From assembly GCA_030686115.1 (NCBI GenBank), contig CP131612.1, positions 2,108,001-2,172,000 on the forward strand: DNA of 64,000 nt, given 5' to 3'. Below the pieces are notes generated by a model, which did no database searches, was not told the origin of the DNA, and saw only the letters and a list, made by a program, of their open reading frames with translations. The DNA comes from Psychrobacter cibarius. GTDB taxonomy: Bacteria; Pseudomonadota; Gammaproteobacteria; Pseudomonadales; Moraxellaceae. Every line of letters begins with the position of its first letter. Within the stretch, counting starts at the first letter, position 1. Shown in pieces: positions 56,585 to 64,000 of the stretch. The position numbers and the translations under genes were made by a program.

Positions 56585-56905
56585 TTAATCATAAATATTG
56601 TCTTGTGCTTCACGCGCACGTAATTCCGCTTGGCGGCGCATCACATCTTGCGGTGGCATTTGTACAAAATACCCTTGCGACTGTAATTTTGCCAGTACCT
56701 CTGCTTTATCAACGCGCGCAAGCGTCGGCGTAGTGGCTAAGTCCAAGTGCATCACAAATTTACTGCGCCCTAAACTGGCACGAAAATCTTTTGGTAATAC
56801 GCCAAGCCAATCTTTAATCTCGTCGGTATCGTCAGGATAATCAGGACGGGCAATATAGACATACATATCGTTATGTTTGGGGAATTTATAAATATCACAA
56901 TGCAT
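56585..56905 (-). CDS. YcgL family protein (UPF0745)
   Basis: A 106-residue YcgL-type protein. It starts MHCDIYKFPKHNDMYVYIAR, and KDWLGVLPKDFRASLGRSKF and SQGYFVQMPP are family segments. The structure is a small alpha/beta fold of unknown function. The adjacent gene is not RNase D, which often accompanies it elsewhere. Divergent from the glycine-riboswitch region; 56906-57144 holds nothing that I can name. Confidence 0.85.
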   Translation of the reverse strand: MHCDIYKFPKHNDMYVYIARPDYPDDTDEIKDWLGVLPKDFRASLGRSKFVMHLDLATTPTLARVDKAEVLAKLQSQGYFVQMPPQDVMRRQAELRAREAQDNIYD

Positions 56906-57144
56906 AATAATGACCTACCAGAAACTATCGCCATAGATTAGCATATTTTGGGTGAATATCAGTAGTCGCTTTACGTTTTACGATGGGCATTCGTGCTAAA
57001 TTGACTACTACCTACCAAACGTAAAACGCTTTACTTATCGATACGGTATTGATTATTCTCACAAAAAATCATTTTTGCCAAAATTATTCACTTTAATCGC
57101 CTAGATGACTTGTAAAAGCGCGGTGAACCTTTCATAATAAAAGC

Positions 57145-57484
57145 GTTTTTCAGGAGAGAGTCTTGAGCACAATATCAGGTGCGTTCATATTAATGAGCTG
57201 GCGCTGATAGTTGCTACTTGACCACCGAAGGCGCATCCACCCTGCCAATCGCTCAGGTAAAAGGACTGAAAAACACATGTCACGACTGTTTCACTGTCTA
57301 CCGTCAATTGCGTAGCACACCCAAACATAAGGCATAACAAATCTGGAGAGCGGTAAGGACGGACGACGCCTTACCCACCGAAGGGGAGAAAATGCGACAT
57401 CATTTAATTTGGTTTTTTAAGGCTGATGCTTTTAAAAACGTGCAATGATGGTTCGTGTTGAAAATCTCAGGTTACAGGACAGAT
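57145..57484 (+). promoter_or_regulatory. Tandem glycine riboswitch upstream of gcvT
   Basis: Aptamer 1 has a 9-bp P1 (GTTTTTCAG 57145-57153 with CTGAAAAAC 57266-57274), GGAGAG, CACCGAAGG and GCTCAGG. Aptamer 2 (57341-57484) has ATCTGGAGAG, CACCGAAGGGG and CTCAGG ... ACAGAT, closed by ATCTG/CAGAT. Both carry the conserved glycine-riboswitch core, and glycine-induced gcv expression is the known role. The linker between them, 57275-57340, is about 66 bases, longer than usual. No clear intrinsic terminator follows in 57485-57680, so the control mode is unclear. Confidence 0.85.
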
Positions 57485-57680
57485 AGGGCTTTTGCTTAAA
57501 CCGACGTTCAGCGTTTGTTTGGCGGATTGCGCTATTTTTCTGTGCTACCCTTGGTTGCAATGTTTGCACCTTGCAATATTGCTTCTCGCTACTATGATAA
57601 GGCACATCAGCCCTCATACTTTGATACTTGTTTTTACGACTGGTTATCGAATGCAGCTGATGTCCACATAAGGATTTGTT

Positions 57681-58868
57681 ATGACCACTACTCAAGATAA
57701 TACTGCTCAAAGCGCCAACAATTCAACCCCTAAACGCACACCTCTTTATCAGTCTCACGTTGATAGTGACGGCAAGCTGGTGGATTTTTCTGGTTGGGAA
57801 TTACCAATCCATTATGGTTCGCAAATCGAAGAGCACGAAGCGGTGCGTACTGATGCTGGTATGTTTGATGTCTCACATATGGTCGTCGCTGATGTCACAG
57901 GTAGCGATACCAAAGCATGGCTACAAAAGCTACTGGCCAATGATGTCGATAAACTCAAAACCGTCGGTAAAGCGCTATATTCTGGCATGCTCAACGAGCA
58001 AGGTGGCGTCATCGATGACTTAATCGTTTACCTAATGAACGAAGACGCTACTGAATATCGTATCGTCTCAAACGCTGCTACTCGTGATAAAGACATGGCG
58101 CAATTTGATAAAGTCGCCGAAGGTTTTGACATCAGCATCACTGAGCGTCCAGAGCTTGCGATGATTGCCGTGCAAGGACCAAACGCTGTTGAAAAACTCG
58201 CGCAAACCAAACCTAGCTGGGCAGATACTTTAGCTGGTCTTAAGCCTTTCGTTGGTGCTGATTTAACGGACATCGAAGGCAAAGATTGGTTCGTCGCTCG
58301 TACTGGCTATACCGGTGAAGATGGCGTCGAAGTCATTATGCATGGTGATGATGCACCAGCGTTTTTTGAACAATTAAAAGCCAATGGCATCAAACCTGCC
58401 GGTCTTGGCGCGCGTGATACCTTGCGCATGGAAGCTGGCATGAACCTCTATGGTCATGACATGGACGACAACGTCAGTCCTTACGAATGCAACATGGGCT
58501 GGACACTCGCGCTTAAAGACGAGCGTGATTTTGTCGGTCGTGATGCTTTAGTTAGTAAACGCCAACAGTCAAAAGACGATAGCTCTGCCATGAAGCAAGT
58601 TGGCTTATTGCTAACGACGCGCGGCGTATTGCGTGAAGGCATGACAGTCACCATCAATCAAGGCACGGACAATGAGCAAACGGGCATTATCACCAGTGGC
58701 ACCTTCTCCCCTAGCCTAAAAAACTCAATTGCGATTGCCCGTGTGCCTGCCAGCGTATCAGATGATGATAGCGTTCAGGTCGATCTGCGCGGCAAAGGCA
58801 AGTTCGTTGATGTGCGTGTTCTTAAGCTACCGTTTGTCCGTAATGGCAAACAGCAGTTTGACTCGTAG
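57681..58868 (+). CDS. gcvT: Glycine cleavage system T protein (aminomethyltransferase)
   Basis: A 395-residue GcvT that moves the aminomethyl one-carbon unit from H-protein to tetrahydrofolate. Motifs: [52 protein letters not shown], and the C-terminal [20 protein letters not shown]. It begins the gcv operon behind the riboswitch. AAGGA is 6 bases before the ATG. It is slightly longer than E. coli GcvT, with an N-terminal tail of about 25 polar residues. Confidence 0.97.
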   Translation: MTTTQDNTAQSANNSTPKRTPLYQSHVDSDGKLVDFSGWELPIHYGSQIEEHEAVRTDAGMFDVSHMVVADVTGSDTKAWLQKLLANDVDKLKTVGKALYSGMLNEQGGVIDDLIVYLMNEDATEYRIVSNAATRDKDMAQFDKVAEGFDISITERPELAMIAVQGPNAVEKLAQTKPSWADTLAGLKPFVGADLTDIEGKDWFVARTGYTGEDGVEVIMHGDDAPAFFEQLKANGIKPAGLGARDTLRMEAGMNLYGHDMDDNVSPYECNMGWTLALKDERDFVGRDALVSKRQQSKDDSSAMKQVGLLLTTRGVLREGMTVTINQGTDNEQTGIITSGTFSPSLKNSIAIARVPASVSDDDSVQVDLRGKGKFVDVRVLKLPFVRNGKQQFDS

Positions 58869-58937
58869 GCATTATAAACCCTATTATTAACGTCCACTAT
58901 TTTTGTTAACCATCCTCTATCACTTAGGAGAGAGACC

Positions 58938-59318
58938 ATGAGCAATATCCCAGCAGAACTAAAATACATCGCCAGCCACGAGTGGTTACGCTTAGAAGAC
59001 GACGGTACTATCACTGTTGGTATCACTGACCATGCTCAAGACCTATTGGGTGACGTGGTGTTTGTTGAATTACCAGACGTGGGCGACATCATCGCTGTTG
59101 ATGACGAAATCTCTGTTGTTGAATCAGTAAAAGCTGCTTCTGACGTTTATGCGCCTATCTCAGGTGAAGTCGTTGCGATCAACGAAGCCCTAGAAGACGA
59201 TCCAGAAATCATCAACTCTGACCCATATGGCGAAGGTTGGTTCTTTAGAATGAAGCCTGACAACATCGCTGACTATGAAGCACTGCTAACCGCTGATGAG
59301 TACGAAAGCGAGCTGTAA
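58938..59318 (+). CDS. gcvH: Glycine cleavage system H protein
   Basis: A 126-residue lipoyl carrier that shuttles the aminomethyl group between P, T and L proteins. The lipoylated Lys65 is in [34 protein letters not shown] is the usual core. AGGAGAGAG precedes the ATG. It is 69 bases downstream of gcvT. Confidence 0.98.
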   Translation: MSNIPAELKYIASHEWLRLEDDGTITVGITDHAQDLLGDVVFVELPDVGDIIAVDDEISVVESVKAASDVYAPISGEVVAINEALEDDPEIINSDPYGEGWFFRMKPDNIADYEALLTADEYESEL

Positions 59319-59565
59319 TATCAGCTTCACTCTCTCGCTTTAAAAGCGATGTTTTATTTAAATGCCGCTACTTATAACCTTAAAAAACATAGCTTGTTAT
59401 GACAGATATTGGCGTCAGCTGATATCTGTACACTTTTTCTTAGAATGCTTATCGCTCAATTTATTGCGTCCAATCGCTATCTGATTTATTCATATCAATT
59501 ACTTGTCAGGCGCTATTAAAGAGACGTACTCAATACTGCCCCAAGTTGATCACTTAATCTCCAGC

Positions 59566-60360
59566 ATGGATTCTCATATGACCCCTGACACTGATAATCA
59601 AGCAAACGCTCAAGCAAGTTCTCAAGAAAAATTTGCCACGCCTGATAATACACCGCAGCTACAAGCGTTTCGCGAGGTGGTTGAATCACGTCGTTCAGTC
59701 CGCCGCTTTACCGACACAAAGATACCTGATGATGTGTTAGCAGACTGTTTGCGTTTGGCCATGCTTGCGCCAAATTCTAGCAATCTACAGCCGTGGGAAT
59801 TTTATGTGATTGATGATGCGGACAAGCGCAAACGCGCGGTGAAAAACTGCATGAATCAAAATGCAGCGAAAACCGCCGCTCGTTTAATCGCAGTCGTTGC
59901 GCGCACCGATGTGTGGCATGACCATGCCAAGCAAATATTGCGCGAATACCCTGATAAGCCAGTACCAAAAAAAGTCAAAGACTATTATACCAAAGTCGTT
60001 GCCATGGACTTCTTACGAGGACCTGCCAATGTGGTATCAGCGGCTAAATGGGGTGCGACTCAAGTGGTCAGACGGGTAAAAGGTCCGATTAAATCACCTT
60101 ACTATACTTTTGAAGACACCAAAAACTGGGCAACCAACAATACTGCCCTTGCGGCTGAAAACCTAATGCTTGCCCTACGCGCGCATGGCTTTGATAGCTG
60201 TCCGATGGGTGGCTTTGATGAGCCTGCCATGAAGCGCTTATTAAATTTAAGTAACGATCAACATATCATTATGATGATTGGTGCTGGTGAGCGCGCTGAT
60301 AATGGCGTTTACAACAGCCAGTTCCGCTTTGACCAAAAACAATTTGTTCATTACGTATAA
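59566..60360 (+). CDS. Nitroreductase family protein inside the gcv operon
   Basis: A 264-residue FMN nitroreductase-fold protein (VESRRSVRRFTDTKIPDD ... MLAPNSSNLQPWEFYVI, then TNNTALAAENLMLALRAHGFDS). The substrate is unknown. An in-frame TTG at 59503 and an ATG at 59578 are alternatives; none has a strong ribosome binding site, so the start is uncertain. It sits between gcvH and gcvP on the same strand, an extra gene in an otherwise ordinary gcv run. Confidence 0.82.
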   Translation: MDSHMTPDTDNQANAQASSQEKFATPDNTPQLQAFREVVESRRSVRRFTDTKIPDDVLADCLRLAMLAPNSSNLQPWEFYVIDDADKRKRAVKNCMNQNAAKTAARLIAVVARTDVWHDHAKQILREYPDKPVPKKVKDYYTKVVAMDFLRGPANVVSAAKWGATQVVRRVKGPIKSPYYTFEDTKNWATNNTALAAENLMLALRAHGFDSCPMGGFDEPAMKRLLNLSNDQHIIMMIGAGERADNGVYNSQFRFDQKQFVHYV

Positions 60361-60435
60361 AATCTTAAATCGTCATTAGTTGTTATTACTATTTATTTTA
60401 GCCACCCTTTATTACTCCCTTAACCAAGGATTGTC

Positions 60436-63333
60436 ATGACTATCTCGCAAAACCCAACGTTTGATACCTTTAAAGGTTTATTCAACGAAGCTGAATTTGT
60501 CTATCGTCATCTAGGCTCTAATGAGACCAAGCAAGCTGACCTGCTCAGTGCCGTTGGTTATCAAGACATGGCGAGCTTCATCAACGATACCGTGCCTGAG
60601 CCCGTGCGCTTGCATAAAGAGCTAGATTTGCCAGTGGCGATGAGTGAGCATGCCGCGCTTGCCAAATTGCGTACCATGGCAGATGACATCACTGTTAATA
60701 AAAGCTATATCGGTCAAGGCTACTCGCCTGTGCGTATGCCTGCGGTCATTCAGCGCAATGTACTTGAAAATCCAGGCTGGTATACCGCTTATACGCCTTA
60801 TCAGGCAGAGATTGCCCAAGGTCGCTTAGAAGCCTTGCTTAACTTCCAACAAGTATGTATTGATTTGACTGGTCTTGAGCTTGCTGGCGCATCCTTGCTT
60901 GATGAAGCAACGGCTGCCGCAGAAGCCATGGCAATGTCAAAGCGTGTCAGCAAAAGCAAATCAACGCAGTTTTTTGTTGATGACCGTATCTATCCACAAA
61001 CCTTAGATGTTATTAATACCCGTGCCAAGTACTTTGGTTGGGAAGTGGTGGTTGGTGATTTCGAACTGGCTAAATCAGGCGATTATTTTGGTGCGCTATT
61101 CCAATATGTCGGTGTTGAAGGCGATGTTAAAGATTTAACCGACGTCATCGCTGCTGTGAAGAAAAACAAAACCTACGTGAGTGTCGTCAGTGACATCATG
61201 AGCTTAGTATTATTAAAATCACCAGCAGATATGGGCGCAGACGTCGCTTTAGGTAGCACGCAGCGTTTTGGTATCCCAATGGGCTTTGGTGGTCCACATG
61301 CTGCTTACTTTGCCTTCTCTGACAAAGCTAAGCGCTCAGCTCCTGGTCGTATCATCGGCGTCTCTAAAGACTCACAAGGTAATACTGCCCTACGTATGGC
61401 ACTACAAACTCGTGAGCAGCATATCCGCCGCGAAAAAGCCAACTCAAACATTTGTACCTCACAAGTATTGCTTGCCAACCTAGCCGGTATGTATGCCGTT
61501 TATCATGGCCCAGGTGGCGTGAAGCGTATCGCTACTCGTATCCATGCCTTTGCGACTGCCTTTGCTGATATCATCAAAAATGCCAACGACAGCAACTTAA
61601 ATGTCGTACATGACCAATTCTTTGACAGCGTCGTCGTTGATTGTGGATCAGAAAAACTGGCCACTCAAATTTTCGAAAATGCTGACAATGTAGGCTATAA
61701 CTTATGGCGTCTTGGTGAAACCAAATTAAGCGTCGCGTTTAGTGAAACCAGCGATCAACATGACTTTAGCGTATTAACTCAGCTGTTTGTTAGTAAAGCA
61801 CATGACCTACCAGAAGACGCTCGCGTTTCTCTTGATAGTGCGCACTTGCGTACTGACGCTATCTTGACGCATCCAGTATTTAACTCGCATCATACCGAAC
61901 ATGAAATGCTGCGTTATTTAAAATCGCTTGAAGACAAAGATTTGGCAATGAACCGCAGCATGATTTCATTGGGTAGCTGTACCATGAAACTGAATGCCAC
62001 CAGTGAAATGCTACCGATTACTTGGCCTGAATTTGCTAATGTGCATCCTTTTGCACCACGTGACCAAGTCACAGGTTATGTTGCCATGATTGATAGCTTG
62101 CAAGACCAGTTGAAAGCCATTACTGGTTTTGATGATGTGTCTATGCAGCCAAACTCTGGCGCTTCAGGTGAGTATGCTGGTCTGCTAGCGATTCGCCGTT
62201 ATCACGAATCATTGGGTGAAACTGACCGTGATGTTTGTTTAATCCCTCAGTCAGCGCACGGTACCAACCCTGCGACGGCTATGATGATGGGTATGAAAGT
62301 AATCGTGGTTAAAACTGATGACAATGGTAACGTTGATATCGATGATCTAACTGCTAAGTGTGAAGAAAACAGTGCCAATCTAGGTGCATTGATGATTACT
62401 TATCCATCAACGCATGGCGTGTTTGAAGAAGGCATCCGTAAAATCTGTGACCTTATCCATAAACATGGCGGTCAAGTTTATATGGATGGTGCCAATATGA
62501 ATGCACAGGTTGGCATGATGCAACCGGCTGACGTTGGCGCTGATGTATTACACATGAACTTGCATAAAACCTTCTGCATCCCGCATGGCGGCGGCGGTCC
62601 AGGCATGGGCCCTATCGGCATGAAGTCGCATTTAGCACCCTTTATGGCCAATCATACATTGAGCCCTGTGCATAATGCGCAAAAAGACTGCTCGGCCGTA
62701 TCAGCAGCCCCTTATGGTTCAGCAAGTATTTTACCAATTTCATGGATGTACATTGCCATGATGGGTCGTGATGGTCTGCTAAAAGCCACTGAGCTTGCGC
62801 TATTAAATGCTAACTATGTCGCTGCTCAATTAAAAGACCACTACCCTGTCCTTTATACGGGCAAAAACGGTCGCGTTGCTCACGAATGTATCATCGATAT
62901 TCGTCCGTTGAAAGAAGAGACGGGCATCAGTGAAAGCGATATTGCTAAGCGCTTGATGGATTACGGTTTCCACTCACCAACGATGAGCTTCCCAGTTGCG
63001 GGTACCTTGATGATTGAACCAACTGAGTCTGAATCTAAAGAAGAATTAGATCGTTTCATCAGTGCCCTAAAATCTATCAAAGCCGAAGCAATGAAAGCCA
63101 AAGCTGGCGAAGAGGGTTGGACGTTAGAAGACAACCCACTAGTCAACGCGCCGCATACCGCGGCGATGGTCACCAACAGCGAATGGACGCACCCATACAG
63201 CCGTGACACAGCAGCATTCCCACTGCCTTATATCCGCGCCCATAAGTTCTGGCCGAGTGTAGCACGTGTCGATGACGCTTATGGTGATAAGAACCTCATG
63301 TGTTCTTGCCCAAGCATCGAAAACTATATGTAG
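60436..63333 (+). CDS. gcvP: Glycine dehydrogenase (decarboxylating), P protein
   Basis: A 965-residue PLP enzyme that decarboxylates glycine and passes the aminomethyl group to GcvH. The N-terminal and C-terminal halves are fused as in E. coli. The PLP lysine is Lys711 in NLHKTFCIPHGGGGPGMG. SIENYM is the expected end. AAGGA precedes the ATG. It ends the gcv operon and is followed by a strong terminator. GcvL (dihydrolipoamide dehydrogenase) is not in the window. Confidence 0.98.
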   Translation: MTISQNPTFDTFKGLFNEAEFVYRHLGSNETKQADLLSAVGYQDMASFINDTVPEPVRLHKELDLPVAMSEHAALAKLRTMADDITVNKSYIGQGYSPVRMPAVIQRNVLENPGWYTAYTPYQAEIAQGRLEALLNFQQVCIDLTGLELAGASLLDEATAAAEAMAMSKRVSKSKSTQFFVDDRIYPQTLDVINTRAKYFGWEVVVGDFELAKSGDYFGALFQYVGVEGDVKDLTDVIAAVKKNKTYVSVVSDIMSLVLLKSPADMGADVALGSTQRFGIPMGFGGPHAAYFAFSDKAKRSAPGRIIGVSKDSQGNTALRMALQTREQHIRREKANSNICTSQVLLANLAGMYAVYHGPGGVKRIATRIHAFATAFADIIKNANDSNLNVVHDQFFDSVVVDCGSEKLATQIFENADNVGYNLWRLGETKLSVAFSETSDQHDFSVLTQLFVSKAHDLPEDARVSLDSAHLRTDAILTHPVFNSHHTEHEMLRYLKSLEDKDLAMNRSMISLGSCTMKLNATSEMLPITWPEFANVHPFAPRDQVTGYVAMIDSLQDQLKAITGFDDVSMQPNSGASGEYAGLLAIRRYHESLGETDRDVCLIPQSAHGTNPATAMMMGMKVIVVKTDDNGNVDIDDLTAKCEENSANLGALMITYPSTHGVFEEGIRKICDLIHKHGGQVYMDGANMNAQVGMMQPADVGADVLHMNLHKTFCIPHGGGGPGMGPIGMKSHLAPFMANHTLSPVHNAQKDCSAVSAAPYGSASILPISWMYIAMMGRDGLLKATELALLNANYVAAQLKDHYPVLYTGKNGRVAHECIIDIRPLKEETGISESDIAKRLMDYGFHSPTMSFPVAGTLMIEPTESESKEELDRFISALKSIKAEAMKAKAGEEGWTLEDNPLVNAPHTAAMVTNSEWTHPYSRDTAAFPLPYIRAHKFWPSVARVDDAYGDKNLMCSCPSIENYM

Positions 63334-63362
63334 TTTTCAAATAAGTATGTACAGTTAATATA

Positions 63363-63405
63363 AAAATAAACCTCCAAATCAGCTGCTGACTTGGAGGTTT
63401 ATTTT
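63363..63405 (+). terminator. Intrinsic terminator after gcvP
   Basis: AAAATAAACCTCCAA (63363-63377) pairs with TTGGAGGTTTATTTT (63391-63405), a 15-bp stem ending in T's. Confidence 0.9.
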
Positions 63406-63477
63406 GCGGCTAATATTTAACGCTATAATAAAATGGCTATCAATCTATTCACATTATTTACTTGGTTAGAATTAACT

Positions 63478-64000
63478 ATGCAGAAAAACAATCTTGTCAT
63501 TCTCATCCATGGTCTGCACCAAACCGCTTGGATCATGCGACCACTGGCCAAACGCTTGCAAGCAGCAGGATTTGACACTCATCAATTTGGCTATCGTAGT
63601 ATGCGTGACGGTATTCAAACCAATAGTGCCCGCCTAAATAACTGGCTAGAAAACCATCATCACCCTGACCAACCGATAGATTTGGTTGGTCATAGTTTGG
63701 GCGGTCTGATTATTCGTGATTTTGTCACTGCATATCCGCAGTGGCAAATCGGACGCTGCGTAACGCTTGGAACACCGCATGTAGGCAGTGTATGTGCTGA
63801 CTACATTTGGCGCTTGACCCCAGCTGTGGTGGGGCGCTCCTACATCGATGCGCTAGATGGAACGGTCGCACCCTTACCGGAGCATATTACCTTAGGTGTG
63901 ATTGCGGGTAATCGCCCCTACGGTTTGGGTCAGCTGTTTTTACAGTATCATAATCGAAAATTGCGTCGAGCAGATAATATGCCATCAGTAGAACATCTGC
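63478..64000 (+). CDS. Lipase-like alpha/beta hydrolase (cut by the window edge)
   Basis: From ATG 63478 the frame is open to the right edge (174 codons). The product starts MQKNNLVILIHGLHQTAWIM, with the oxyanion-region HG and the nucleophile Ser73 in VGHSLGGLIIRDF, followed by TLGTPHVGSV. This matches the PGAP1/lipase-like group that hydrolyses esters of acylglycerols or other lipids. The catalytic Asp and His lie beyond the edge. A weak ribosome binding site precedes it. Confidence 0.85.
   Translation, partial: MQKNNLVILIHGLHQTAWIMRPLAKRLQAAGFDTHQFGYRSMRDGIQTNSARLNNWLENHHHPDQPIDLVGHSLGGLIIRDFVTAYPQWQIGRCVTLGTPHVGSVCADYIWRLTPAVVGRSYIDALDGTVAPLPEHITLGVIAGNRPYGLGQLFLQYHNRKLRRADNMPSVEHL

Noticed and set aside
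1..64000. CRISPR arrays, rRNA, tRNA, transposases, prophage genes
   Set aside because: None seen on either strand.

Overview
The window looks like chromosomal DNA from a Psychrobacter-like gammaproteobacterium (Moraxellaceae). I infer this from moderate-to-low GC, from gene content (carA-carB-greA, the radical-SAM/DUF4130 DNA-metabolism pair, YcgL, PpnP, a gcv operon under a glycine riboswitch) and from overall protein character. I ran no database search. There are no rRNA, tRNA, CRISPR or transposase genes, and no prophage.

Layout. 1-8.4 kb: mostly leftward housekeeping genes (HSD10-like dehydrogenase, acyl-CoA ligase, topoisomerase IB, PpnP, prfB with its programmed +1 frameshift, a HAD phosphatase, a gamma-carbonic-anhydrase-like protein). 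8.4-14.5 kb: carA, carB and greA. A promoter, a 17-codon leader ORF and an attenuator-like hairpin precede carA, and three tandem 13-mers lie farther upstream. 14.9-20.5 kb: two exported proteins of unknown role, a DNA-metabolism pair (radical SAM plus DUF4130) and a glycosyltransferase. 20.7-40.2 kb: a large diamine-catabolism island with a PuuR-like regulator, PuuD, PuuA, PuuB, an NhaC-type transporter, agmatine-to-putrescine enzymes (AguB, AguA), an aldehyde dehydrogenase, an APC permease, GabT, GabD, two IclR regulators, an acetylpolyamine amidohydrolase, a CoA-transferase and glutaryl-CoA dehydrogenase. Together these could take agmatine, acetylputrescine and putrescine (C4) to succinate, and plausibly cadaverine or 5-aminovalerate (C5) through glutarate to crotonyl-CoA.

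41.2-48.4 kb: an RNA-repair (rtc) locus with extra parts. A DUF4062 gene overlaps the start of rtcR. A sigma-54-type promoter and a structured leader precede rtcB. An AT-rich gene with TPR-like helices and an intact HEPN RNase motif (RNALEH) sits between rtcB and rtcA, followed by an 11-codon remnant resembling the start of DIP1984-family proteins. An RNA-repair operon that carries its own candidate RNA-cutting enzyme and sensor is the most interesting thing in the window.

48.6-64 kb: a glutamate-synthase-like FMN protein, a phosphodiester-glycosidase-like lipoprotein, flavohemoprotein Hmp with a strong NsrR-like box, a MoxR/VWA pair, a small membrane protein, YcgL, a tandem glycine riboswitch driving gcvT-gcvH-nitroreductase-gcvP, and the start of a lipase-like alpha/beta hydrolase cut by the right edge.
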